The translations under genes and the position numbers were made by a program. Positions 35,008 to 44,835 of a stretch of DNA of 64,000 bases are shown here, piece after piece (positions within the stretch are counted from its first letter, which is position 1; each line of letters opens with the position of its first letter). The DNA is from a bacterium (GTDB lineage: Bacteria > Zhuqueibacterota > Zhuqueibacteria > Zhuqueibacterales > Zhuqueibacteraceae), in contig JAKLJX010000003.1 in NCBI GenBank assembly GCA_023150945.1, positions 1-64,000 on the forward strand, written 5' to 3'. The notes under the pieces are model-generated. The model was not told the DNA's origin, searched no databases, and saw only the letters and a program-made list of their open reading frames with translations.

Positions 35008-35398
35008 TTTGGCTCGGACATCGAATTCCGTGAACGGTATCGAAAGCAAAGGCCGCAGGCATTAGCGGGCAGCGCGACCACGGTGTGTATCATTCTGCCA
35101 AGAGGTTTCTCAATACTGCAACGAGCGGTTGGATTCAACACCCAGCTCGTGATGTCAGCCGGTAAGAGTTTTTGGGGAATTGGGCAGGCATCGCAAAACT
35201 GAGCATGTGCCAAGAGCAGGGGAAGATCCCGGGCGAATGGCTACTACTGGGGCATGGACTTGACGTTATGGTATTGAGCATTGGAATGGTGCTTTGGCCG
35301 GGAAGCTGTTTCTCCCATGACAGGACGATCTACAATGTGCGCATGGTCAGTTTGTACATTTGGATGCGAAGTCTGACGCAATTGGACAACAAAATCTG
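35008..35398. other. 391-bp intergenic region; only a weak short ORF
   Basis: A 75-codon frame (35172-35399) has atypical composition and no recognisable domain or strong ribosome-binding site, so it was not called. I see no clear promoter or terminator here. Confidence 0.4.
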
Positions 35399-35818
35399 AT
35401 GCGCCAATCCGCACACACGCTCACCCTGGCCACGACGGGCAAGGGTTTGTACGAATTCACCGGCGAAGTGCAGGGCTGGCTGGCGGAGATTCACGCCGTC
35501 AGCGGCCTGCTCACCGTTTTCGTGCAGCACACCTCCGCCTCGCTGCTGATTCAGGAAAACGCCGACCCCGAAGTGCAACGCGATTTGGAACGCTTCTTCC
35601 GCCGCCTGGTGCCGGAGGGTGAGGCGCTCTTCCGCCATCAATCCGAAGGCCCGGACGACATGCCCGCGCATGTGCGGGCCGCGCTGACCGCGACCTCACT
35701 CAGCATTCCTGTGCTTGACGGCGGGCCTGCCCTGGGCACGTGGCAGGGCCTCTATCTTTACGAGCATCGCAATGCCCCGCACCGCCGGCGGATCGTACTG
35801 CAATTCACCGGCGAGTGA
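35399..35818 (+). CDS. YjbQ / UPF0047 family protein
   Basis: A 139-aa protein with the complete UPF0047 signature: QHTSASLLIQENADPEV in the middle and GTWQGLYLYEHR near the end, with HQSEGPDDMPAHVRAALTA between them. E. coli YjbQ has a weak thiamine-phosphate synthase activity; the true cellular role of the family is unsettled. The fold forms trimers with conserved His residues. The ATG at 35399 lacks a clear Shine-Dalgarno. It is separated by 59 bp from the metallopeptidase gene downstream. Confidence 0.93.
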   Translation: MRQSAHTLTLATTGKGLYEFTGEVQGWLAEIHAVSGLLTVFVQHTSASLLIQENADPEVQRDLERFFRRLVPEGEALFRHQSEGPDDMPAHVRAALTATSLSIPVLDGGPALGTWQGLYLYEHRNAPHRRRIVLQFTGE

Positions 35819-35877
35819 AACGCCGGCAGCCGAAAAAATTCCAGAATGCATCAGTTCACGACTCTTTGGAGGAAGGA

Positions 35878-38589
35878 ATGATCCGCGCCCTGCGAGCATT
35901 GCTGTGGTTGAGCGCGAGTTTGCTTGCCTGTTTCTCTCTGCGTGCACAAACATCCGAGTTCTATCCCGGCGCCGTCTATGATCCGGCGGTGCCCACCCTC
36001 GAACAAGTTATTGGCTTTGGCTGGGCGGAGGACATCACCCTGCACTACGAAGCCGAGCGCTATCTGCAGGCGCTGGCGGAAAGCTCGCCGCGCCTCGAGT
36101 TGGTGCAGTATGCCGAGTCGTGGGAAGGCCGGGCGCTATACTATCTGATCGTGGCTTCCGAGAAAAACATGAGCCGCCTCGCGGAGATCAAGAAGGCCAT
36201 GCGCCAGCTCGCGGCCGGCCGCGGCCTCACGCCGGCGCAGGCGGAGGAGTTGATTGGCAGGATGCCGGCCATCGTCTGGCTGAGCTACGGTGTGCATGGC
36301 AACGAGATCTCCAGTCCGGACGCGGCGCTGCTGCTGGCTTATCACCTCGCTGCCGCGCAAAACGATTCCGTGCGCAACCGGATTCTGGACAATTGCGTGG
36401 TGATCATCGACCCGATGCAAAATCCGGACGGCCGCGACCGCTGTGTCAACTACCTGCGCCAAACCCAGGGCCGCTGGCCTGACGAAAATCCACTGGCCGC
36501 CGAGCACAATGAACCCTGGCCTTCCGGTCGCTCGAATCATTACTTGTTTGATATGAATCGCGACTGGTTTGCCAACACCCAGCCCGAAACCGCCGGCCGC
36601 ACCCGCATCTTTTTGGAATGGTATCCGCAAGTCTTCGTCGATTTGCATGAGATGGGATTCAATCAAACCTACTATTTCGCGCCGCCGGCCAATCCCAAGA
36701 ATCCCAACCTCACCTCGGCACAAATCGACTGGCTGACGCGCTTCGGCCAGAACAATGCCAACTGGTTCGACCGCTTCCGCTTCGATTATTTCACCCGCGA
36801 GATTTTCGATTCTTTCTATCCCGGCTATGGTGAAGGCTGGCCGCTGTTTCAAGGCGCCCTCGGCATGACCTATGAGCAGGCCGGGCCGGATGGCATGGTG
36901 ATCCGTCGCCAGGACGACACCCTCTTGCGCTTCCGCGAGGCCGTGCATCATCATTTCATCGCTTCGCTCGCCACTGCGGAAATGGCCGCCGGGCAGCGTA
37001 GCGAGCTGTTGCGCTTCTTTTTCAACTATCGCCGCGAAGCCATCACCGAAGGCACGCGCGAAGCGGTGAAGGAATACGTGCTGCCGCCGGGCCGCGATCC
37101 CAATCGCACCGCCAAGCTCGCCGCGCTGTTGATGCAACAGGGCATCGAAGTCAAACGCGCTGAAGCTTCCTTCAACAATGCCCGGGTGCGCGATTATTTC
37201 GGGGGCACGCTCGCGGCCCGGACATTTCCGGCCGGTACTTTTGTGATTTCGACGGCGCAACCTGCCAAGCGGCTGGTGCGCACGCTGCTCGACCGCCGCA
37301 CCGAAATGGATCAGGCTTTCATTGAAGAACAACTGCAGCGCCGCAAGAAGCGGTTGCCGGATGAGTTTTACGACGTCACCGCCTGGTCGCTGCCCCTGCT
37401 TTATGGCGTGGAATGCCACCTCGCCGAAGTTGCCTCGACCGGCAACCTGTCCGTGCTGCACACGCCGCCGCGCCCTCAGGGCCGCGTGCTGGGCAGCACG
37501 GCGCATTTGGCTTATCTCCTGCCGTGGGGCAGCAACTCCGCTGCCGCAGCGCTGGCGGATTTGTTGCGGCAAAACATCCGCGTGCACACGGCGGACAAGG
37601 AATTCGTGCACAGCGGCATCAAATTCCCGCGCGGCTCGCTGATCATCAAGAGCAAAGACAATCCCGCGGATCTGTTCGAGCGGCTGCAGCGCGTGGCTGC
37701 GGAACATGGCGTTGATGTACATCCCACCGCCAACTCCTGGGTCAGCGAGGGCGTGAACTTCGGCAGCGGCCACGTGCGTTTCATTCATCCGCCCAAAGTG
37801 GCGATGGCCTACAATCTGCCCACCAATCCGCTCTCCGCGGGCTGGACGCGCTTTCTGCTCGAACAGCAGTATGGCCATCCGGTGACAGTCATCAACACCT
37901 GGCAGCTCGGCGCGGCGGATCTCGACAAATTCAATGTGCTGATTTTGCCGGAGGGCTCCGGTTACTGGGGCGGCGGCTATTCCACCGTGATGCAGGAAGG
38001 CATGGTACAGCGTTTGAAGAATTGGATCCGCAGCGGCGGCACGCTCATCTCCTTCGGCGATGCCACGCGCTGGCTGACCGAGGAGAAAGTCGATTTGCTC
38101 GCCACCTCGCGCGAGTTGCGCAGCGGCAAGCCTGAGCGCAAAGCCGCGAAAGAGGAGAAGCCCGGCGAGGCCGCCGCGCCGGCTGCCGGTGTCTATGATT
38201 ACGAGCAAGCCATTCAACCCAAAGAGGAGCTGCCCGAGGCCACGCCGGGCGCATTGTTGCGCGTCTTGTTGGAGCCGGCGCACTGGCTGAGCGCAGGCTA
38301 TGAGGATGGCCAGGCAGTGGTGATGGTCGAAAGCCGCAACATCTACACCCCGCTCACGCTCGATAAAGGCGTGAATGTCGGCGTCTATGCTGCAGAAGAC
38401 AAGCTGATCGCCAGCGGTTTCACCTGGGAATCGTCGCGCAAGCAGCTCGCCAACAAAGCTTATCTCATGTATCAGCCCCTGGGACGGGGACACGTGGTGG
38501 CTTTTGCCGAAGATCCCAACTACCGCGCCTTCATGGACGGCTTGAATCTGTTGTTCCTGAACGCGGTGTTGCTCGGCCCGGCGCATTGA
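35878..38589 (+). CDS. Secreted M14-family zinc metallopeptidase with C-terminal glutamine-amidotransferase-like domain
   Basis: A 903-aa protein with a signal peptide (ALLWLSASLLACFSLRAQ). The peptidase domain has the M14 zinc pair in YGVHGNEISSPD (His and Glu around residues 140-143) and the third ligand in VDLHEMGFNQTYYF (about 256). DPMQNPDGRDR lies between them, and the catalytic Glu should be in the unassigned segment after it. The C-terminal third contains a class I GATase / beta-galactosidase-trimerisation-like fold (FNVLILPEGSGYWGGGYSTVM, GGTLISFGDATRWL). Such large M14 proteins are common in Bacteroidota-related phyla. GGAGGAAGG lies just before the ATG. Confidence 0.9.
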   Translation: MIRALRALLWLSASLLACFSLRAQTSEFYPGAVYDPAVPTLEQVIGFGWAEDITLHYEAERYLQALAESSPRLELVQYAESWEGRALYYLIVASEKNMSRLAEIKKAMRQLAAGRGLTPAQAEELIGRMPAIVWLSYGVHGNEISSPDAALLLAYHLAAAQNDSVRNRILDNCVVIIDPMQNPDGRDRCVNYLRQTQGRWPDENPLAAEHNEPWPSGRSNHYLFDMNRDWFANTQPETAGRTRIFLEWYPQVFVDLHEMGFNQTYYFAPPANPKNPNLTSAQIDWLTRFGQNNANWFDRFRFDYFTREIFDSFYPGYGEGWPLFQGALGMTYEQAGPDGMVIRRQDDTLLRFREAVHHHFIASLATAEMAAGQRSELLRFFFNYRREAITEGTREAVKEYVLPPGRDPNRTAKLAALLMQQGIEVKRAEASFNNARVRDYFGGTLAARTFPAGTFVISTAQPAKRLVRTLLDRRTEMDQAFIEEQLQRRKKRLPDEFYDVTAWSLPLLYGVECHLAEVASTGNLSVLHTPPRPQGRVLGSTAHLAYLLPWGSNSAAAALADLLRQNIRVHTADKEFVHSGIKFPRGSLIIKSKDNPADLFERLQRVAAEHGVDVHPTANSWVSEGVNFGSGHVRFIHPPKVAMAYNLPTNPLSAGWTRFLLEQQYGHPVTVINTWQLGAADLDKFNVLILPEGSGYWGGGYSTVMQEGMVQRLKNWIRSGGTLISFGDATRWLTEEKVDLLATSRELRSGKPERKAAKEEKPGEAAAPAAGVYDYEQAIQPKEELPEATPGALLRVLLEPAHWLSAGYEDGQAVVMVESRNIYTPLTLDKGVNVGVYAAEDKLIASGFTWESSRKQLANKAYLMYQPLGRGHVVAFAEDPNYRAFMDGLNLLFLNAVLLGPAH

Positions 38590-38832
38590 GGCAGGGAGGG
38601 AAAGCAGAAACGTTCGGAAGCAGCGGCGGCGGGCTGCAGTGCCGGTGGAGCAACTTGGGATGACAACGCAGTCTGTGTCGATCAGAAAACACCACTGCCC
38701 GGACGCTTCATCAATGGGAGAAAGCTGTATTCGAATTTGCCACGCTTCGGGGCCAGGCGCCCGGGCGGATTCTTCATTCTGGATATTGCAACTTTGACAA
38801 AGTCAGCTACTGAAGCTGCAGGGAGAGTACTC

Positions 38833-40293
<1,461 letters not shown>

Positions 40294-40661
40294 AGCCGCG
40301 GCGAAGCGGCGCGTAAGATTTATCCTCTTCGCCAGCGCAGCCCGGCAAGTTTTACACTGCCACCGGGCTTCGTGTTTGCCGCCGGCTGCAGAGCAGCGGC
40401 GCGTTCATGCGCTAACTCCTTTGGATTTGCCTCGAAACACACCTTCCTTCCCACTTCGTCTTGCTTGGCATCGGCCTTGCATTCCAAATGGCACAAAGGC
40501 TCGCGGAATTCCAATCGGCACCGGTCTTCCGTGAGCGGCGGTGAGTGACAAGAACGGCCCGCCTGCACCGGGATGACCTCCCACTGCGCCAACCTCGCAT
40601 CTGGCGGGCCGTTTGTTTCGGAGCCTGATTGTTCCGGCAAGCACAACCCTGGACACACAAC
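40294..40661. other. 368-bp intergenic region with two inverted repeats
   Basis: One hairpin, AGCCCGG (40339-40345) with CCGGGCT (40363-40369), follows the htrA-like gene at 46 bp and could be a terminator, though its T-run is poor. A second, AACGGCCCGCC (40553-40563) with GGCGGGCCGTT (40603-40613), has an 11-bp perfect stem, a 39-bp loop and TTGTTT after it. Confidence 0.55.
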
Positions 40662-40892
40662 ATGGAACCCCGCAAACGCTTCATCGGCACGGTGGTGTTG
40701 TATTGGAACGGCACGCAAGTGCCGACCGATTTTTTCACGGAGTACAGTCACAGCCGGTTGATCTTCATCGCCGAGTCCCGGCTGCCGCAGAGTAACGGCA
40801 GCAAGATTGCCTCCTCGGCGCCGCAACTGGTGGACTTGCTGCAGGTGCATCGTCGCAAAGTTGAATCGTCTTTTCCCGGAGGCCAGAGATGA
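40662..40892 (+). CDS. Small hypothetical protein, 76 aa
   Basis: The protein begins MEPRKRFIGTVVLYWNGTQVP and has no domain I recognise. Its codon use is GC-rich at third positions like real genes nearby. Its TGA overlaps the ATG of the following outer-membrane protein by 4 bp, which argues for a coupled operon. There is no strong Shine-Dalgarno. It could be spurious. Confidence 0.45.
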   Translation: MEPRKRFIGTVVLYWNGTQVPTDFFTEYSHSRLIFIAESRLPQSNGSKIASSAPQLVDLLQVHRRKVESSFPGGQR

Positions 40893-41338
40893 AAGCACGC
40901 TTGCTGCTGCTGACCGCGCTGTTCTGTGGCCTGGCGTGGGCCGTGCCGGCGCCGGCGCAAACCCGCCTGGGCGTGCGCGGTGGCGTTTATTTGGATCAGG
41001 ATGAAGTCTTTCTCGGCGGCCACTTGGCACACCAGATCGAACGCCGCCTGCAGTTCAACCCGAATCTTGAATATGTGCTGGTCGAGCGCGGCTCGCTGTT
41101 CACGATCAACGCGGATTTTCTCTACGATCTGCCCTCGCGCAGCCGCACCGTCTTCTGGGTCGGCGGCGGTTTGGGCATCAGTCGCTTTGCTCTCGAAGAT
41201 TTCCGCAATACCGATTCCGGCTTGAATCTGTTGATGGGCGTCAGCTTTGGCCGCGGCCCGGCCACTCCCTTTCTTCATGTCAAATTGATGATGATCGGGG
41301 AATCGCAATTGGCAGTCGGCGGCGGCTTCACGTTTTGA
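40889..41338 (+). CDS. Small outer-membrane beta-barrel protein, 149 aa
   Basis: A signal peptide (LLLLTALFCGLAWAVPAPAQ) is followed by alternating hydrophobic strands typical of an eight-stranded barrel. The Gly-rich strand VFWVGGGLGISRF and a final strand ending in Phe (AVGGGFTF) fit BAM-recognised barrels. No ligand or enzyme motif is visible. GGAGGCCAGAG supplies the ribosome-binding site. A second unrelated small barrel is encoded at 42020-42568. Confidence 0.8.
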   Translation: MKARLLLLTALFCGLAWAVPAPAQTRLGVRGGVYLDQDEVFLGGHLAHQIERRLQFNPNLEYVLVERGSLFTINADFLYDLPSRSRTVFWVGGGLGISRFALEDFRNTDSGLNLLMGVSFGRGPATPFLHVKLMMIGESQLAVGGGFTF

Positions 41339-41540
41339 TCAGAGCGTTTTTCAAACGGGTGCGCAGGAATCGTAGTCTTGCCGCCTCGTGGGGCACTGTG
41401 GCAACCGCGAGTTTGTTGGTCTTGACAGCCGCCCACAAGCGGCGGGACTACGAACCTGCTGATCCAATTGAAAACCGCTGTAAGACACAGGCAAGTTTTT
41501 GGAGAAGCTGAGAACTCGAGCCCTTCAGGCAGCACAGGAA

Positions 41541-41609
41541 TTTTCCAACGCCAGAAACGGCCCGGCGTACGCTCTATTGTCGGTTGGCGTGTTTCGAGCC
41601 GTTGGAAAA
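41541..41609. repeat. Long hairpin element, family 1, copy 2
   Basis: TTTTCCAACGCCAGAAACGG (41541-41560) pairs imperfectly with 41586-41609, which ends CCGTTGGAAAA. The following GTTTCACCTCAAGTTTGACA resembles the tail after copies 1 and 3 (TTTCACTTTGAAG). It lies in the 321-bp gap before the 66-aa membrane protein. Confidence 0.7.
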
Positions 41610-41659
41610 AGTCCGAGTTTCACCTCAAGTTTGACAAGCCAAATGCTTGGGAGACGCCG

Positions 41660-41860
41660 ATGAAACGAGCCGTTTTCTATATCCTTGCCGCAGCAGTCAT
41701 TCTGCTGCTGGCGGTGGGCGCTTACAGCCGGCAGGATTCCCGCCGGCTGCAGCAAAACGCCGAGATCGAGAAAATCGAACGCGAGCTCGACCGACTGACG
41801 CAGCGCGCTGAGCAAATGGCAGCGCGCCTCGAGCATATCAAAGCAGCCGTGCCCGAGTAG
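41660..41860 (+). CDS. Small single-pass membrane protein with coiled coil, 66 aa
   Basis: One N-terminal transmembrane helix (AVFYILAAAVILLLAVGAY) is followed by a charged heptad-like helix (IEKIERELDRLTQRAEQMAARLEHI). GGGAGACG precedes the ATG. The architecture resembles small envelope or divisome scaffolds, but the sequence gives no specific family. The longer frame back to 41468 runs through the hairpin repeat and is rejected. Confidence 0.72.
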   Translation: MKRAVFYILAAAVILLLAVGAYSRQDSRRLQQNAEIEKIERELDRLTQRAEQMAARLEHIKAAVPE

Positions 41861-42019
41861 GAAAATTCCCGGCGCACGGCTGCCTTGCAAAGCATGTTCG
41901 TGGCCACTGGCATATGAGCCGCCCAAACAAATCAAACCAACGGCACGCGAGGCCGGCACTGGCCCGGCCCAGCGCAAATTTGCAACGGAGACCGCTACTG
42001 CTCATTTTAGGAGTCGAAC

Positions 42020-42568
42020 ATGACAAAGACATTCTGGGTGACCCTTGCCGCCGGTATGCTCTTCCTCAGCGCGGCCCACGCACAGAGTCTGGCAGTGGGA
42101 CCGCAGCTCGGCTATCAAGAAGCAAAGGATGCGGACCGCGGCCGCCTCATGGCGGGCGCGGCCTTGCGCCTGCCGCTCTCTGCCATGCTGGCGCTCGAGG
42201 CCGCAATTAATTATCGCCAGGAGAAATACTCCAACGACGGTCTGACCGTGCGGAGCTGGCCGGTGATGGCCTCCGCGTTGATCTATCCCATTCCCCTGGT
42301 GCACGGCACTGCCGGCGCCGGTTGGTACAACACCACGTTCGATTTCAATCAAAGCAAAGCGGGATTCGGCGAAATCGAGGACGAAACCACGCAGAAGTTT
42401 GGTTGGCATTTTGGCGGTGGGATTGATCTACCGGTGGGTAAGAGTACCGTCCTGGCTGCCGACATTCGTTATGTCTTCCTCGACTATGCTTTCAAGGCGC
42501 TGCCGGGCAGCCGTGATCTCAAGAGTGATTTCTATGTGATCAGTGCGGGATTGCTGTGGGAACTCTGA
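42020..42568 (+). CDS. Outer-membrane beta-barrel protein, 182 aa (OmpX/porin-like)
   Basis: A signal peptide (FWVTLAAGMLFLSAAHAQ) is followed by an N-terminal strand SLAVGPQLGYQEA and repeated amphipathic strands, ending FYVISAGLLWEL. The length fits an eight-stranded opacity-type barrel. Function is unknown; a structural or protective role is usual. A strong TAGGAG lies upstream. Transcription can end at the terminator at 42771-42801. Confidence 0.82.
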   Translation: MTKTFWVTLAAGMLFLSAAHAQSLAVGPQLGYQEAKDADRGRLMAGAALRLPLSAMLALEAAINYRQEKYSNDGLTVRSWPVMASALIYPIPLVHGTAGAGWYNTTFDFNQSKAGFGEIEDETTQKFGWHFGGGIDLPVGKSTVLAADIRYVFLDYAFKALPGSRDLKSDFYVISAGLLWEL

Positions 42569-42738
42569 GGCCATGGCGCGGCACGACTCGCCTGGCGCCA
42601 GCGGCGAATCCTGGCCGCTGCAAAATTGGATCGCTGCAAAGCTGACCAAGATATTCGCAACGGATGACAGCCGGTGGGAACCGCTTCTCATTGTAACCGC
42701 GCCAGTCCGGCCATGCACCATTGACATTGCGCAGCGAT

Positions 42739-43419
42739 TCAAGAAATGATGCGAAAATGAAGCACGACTGGGCTGCCGCTCTTGGGCAGCCTTTCTTTTT
42801 TGGGGGTGAATTTGGTCTTGTGCACGGCATAATCGCGCACGGTGTAGGCGGCATTGCCGATCTTCGCGCCCGGGCAGGAATACAAACACACCAAACATCC
42901 CGAATGCCAGTGATGAATCAGGCTGCGATTCCCTCCGAAACGAAAATCGAGCCCCTGTTTGCCGGGATCGTCGAGCAGTGCGGCCAGCGGCAACGGCTCA
43001 GGCAAGCCTTCCCATCCCACGAGAATGTCAACGCGCGTGCCGGCCATTCTGGTTTGGGGCGCCGGATGATTGGCCTCGTGACGTTTGCTCCACGCCTCCA
43101 TGGTCAGATTGTTGCCGGCCACGGCGCCGAGGCGTTCCAGGGCGGCGATCAGGACCGTGTCCGGCACAACCGTGCGAAACAAAGCTGCACCGGCAGCGCC
43201 GCCGCCCTGCCAAACCAGCAGGTGATAATTCGGCGTTGCGCGCAGGAATCCCGAGAATCTCTCCGGCTGATAGATCGCACGAATGCGCACTTCCCGGCGG
43301 GCTGAATCTGCAATCAGAGGTGACGTGTCCGGCGGCAATGCCACGGTTTGTGCAAGCACGTTGTGCCGGGCCAGGCAGCCCAGCAAGAAGATCGCGAGCG
43401 CCAAGCGAGAGAGGGTCAT
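42739..43419 (-). CDS. YdjY domain-containing secreted protein
   Basis: A 226-aa exported protein with a signal peptide (LALAIFLLGCLARHNVLAQ). The YdjY domain is recognisable: HLLVWQGGGAAGAALF, VLIAALERLGAVAGNNL, WHSGCLVCLYSCPGAKIGNAAYT and VRDY. The conserved Cys residues in the CLVCLYSCPG segment could bind metal or form disulfides. Family function is unknown. ATG 43419 was preferred over a GTG three codons upstream. Confidence 0.85.
   Translation of the reverse strand: MTLSRLALAIFLLGCLARHNVLAQTVALPPDTSPLIADSARREVRIRAIYQPERFSGFLRATPNYHLLVWQGGGAAGAALFRTVVPDTVLIAALERLGAVAGNNLTMEAWSKRHEANHPAPQTRMAGTRVDILVGWEGLPEPLPLAALLDDPGKQGLDFRFGGNRSLIHHWHSGCLVCLYSCPGAKIGNAAYTVRDYAVHKTKFTPKKERLPKSGSPVVLHFRIIS
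42771..42801 (+). terminator. Intrinsic terminator on the plus strand inside the 3' end of the opposite gene
   Basis: GGCTGCC (42771-42777), a 7-nt loop, GGCAGCC (42785-42791) and CTTTCTTTTTT form a textbook rho-independent terminator for the plus-strand barrel gene ending at 42568. It lies inside the last ~20 codons of the minus-strand YdjY gene. Confidence 0.7.
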
Positions 43420-43624
43420 GGAAATCACGGCAGGCTAGGGACTGCATTCAAAGCAAGGCAGCCGCACGCGAACCTCGCTGGCCTCACCGGCTGCAGGGCG
43501 AGGCAGCGTTTGTTCGACGACGATACGTTGGAACTGGCAGAGAGGAAACCTACGCCAACGCCCTGCAGTCCACCGCACGTACCGTTCGATCACCGCTTCT
43601 ATTTGCCATCAAGGTTTTCTTCCA

Positions 43625-44737
43625 CTACTGCAAAACCTCACCAATGCGAGACCAACGAACTTTCTTGATCCAATCAGAAAGCGGGACCTGGCGATCCCAC
43701 GACCAATAGACAATCCCTGCTTTCCCCATGATATTCTGTTGCGGCACAAAACCCCAATAACGACTATCCGACGAATTTTCGCGATTATCTCCCATCACAA
43801 AGTATGAATCCTCCGGTACGACAATCGGGCCGTGATTTTCCGTGGTGCGATCGTGGCCGGCATAATGTCGAATGCGGTACGAACGCCCATTTGGCCATCT
43901 CGCCAGATATTCCAAAACATGTTGGCCTTCTTCGGAATCATAGTCTTGCGTGAGCAACTCAAGCGATTCCTCCGTGCCGTTCACCCAAACCGTGCCTGCA
44001 CGAATCTCCACCCTTTCCCCTGGTAACGCGACGCATCTTTTGACATAATCGAGCCGCGGGTCCACTGGATATTTGAAAACGATAATGTCTCCACGCTCTG
44101 GCGTCTGTTTTCTCGCCCAGAGCTTGTCAACCATAATAAAGTCGCCAGTCAAAATTGTGGGCTTTTGTGCGCCAGTTGATATGCGAAAAGTCTGCAGGTA
44201 GGAGCTGCGTATCGTCCCTGCGATCCAGAGAGAGCATATGCCAGACCCAAGCAATGCCATGACAATCAGAAGCGGCTCAAAGCGTCTCCGTTGTTGAATT
44301 CTGAGCACGTACGTTTTTGCCAGCATATCATGTAATGCCCGCTTCTTGCGATTGAACGGGATAAACAAGTGGCCGACACCCAGAATTACGGTATCTGCAA
44401 AGTATGCCAGAGCGCGCCCAAAACTTTGCCGGAGAGGAATTGGTTTGCCTGCGCCATCCGTTATTTGAAGCCCGAACAGCTTTTTCCCCAACGTCTGCCG
44501 TCCCGCTGCATTGAACCAGGAAAAGTAGACGACCATGACTGCCACAGCAAAACCCAAAAGAAAGAAGAAACCTAATTTCAGATAAGCTCCCGTCGACAGT
44601 GCCGGGTGTATCACTCCCAGAATCGAAAAGTAAAGCAACGGTATCGGTAGAAGAACGATGCCGTCGAGACTGAGGCTTCCAAGCCTGACCCAGAAACCGG
44701 CATAATTCGGTGAGCCGTTGCCTGCGCTACTTTTCAT
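43625..44737 (-). CDS. RDD-domain / signal peptidase I-like fusion protein without the canonical catalytic serine
   Basis: A 370-aa membrane protein. Residues 10-145 are an RDD domain (GFWVRLGSLSLDGIVLL, GRQTLGKKLFGLQI, RALHDML). From ~150 a transmembrane helix leads into a signal peptidase I (S26) domain. Box C (GDIIVFKYP), box D with the general base Lys (LDYVKRCVALPGE, K233) and box E (VMGDNRENSSDSRYWG) are intact. Box B reads STGAQKPTILTGD: A190 occupies the position of E. coli Ser90, and T188 or S187 are the nearest hydroxyls. It may be inactive or use another residue. The gene is clearly more AT-rich than its neighbours, suggesting transfer. Confidence 0.88.
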   Translation of the reverse strand: MKSSAGNGSPNYAGFWVRLGSLSLDGIVLLPIPLLYFSILGVIHPALSTGAYLKLGFFFLLGFAVAVMVVYFSWFNAAGRQTLGKKLFGLQITDGAGKPIPLRQSFGRALAYFADTVILGVGHLFIPFNRKKRALHDMLAKTYVLRIQQRRRFEPLLIVMALLGSGICSLWIAGTIRSSYLQTFRISTGAQKPTILTGDFIMVDKLWARKQTPERGDIIVFKYPVDPRLDYVKRCVALPGERVEIRAGTVWVNGTEESLELLTQDYDSEEGQHVLEYLARWPNGRSYRIRHYAGHDRTTENHGPIVVPEDSYFVMGDNRENSSDSRYWGFVPQQNIMGKAGIVYWSWDRQVPLSDWIKKVRWSRIGEVLQ

Positions 44738-44835
44738 TATTCTGCCTTTTCAATTCCTGAATACCTGTGCTAACCCAGCGCCTTTCTTCGCTGCGGCTGG
44801 TGGACAAATTGAGGCAGACTGGCAGCGTCGCGCGG

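Noticed and set aside
35172-35399. A 75-aa plus-strand protein upstream of yjbQ
   Set aside because: Met/Trp-rich composition, no domain and no ribosome-binding site; likely chance frame.
36136-38586. An 816-codon minus-strand frame opposite the M14 peptidase
   Set aside because: Shadow frame; the plus strand has the signal peptide, zinc motifs and strong ribosome-binding site.
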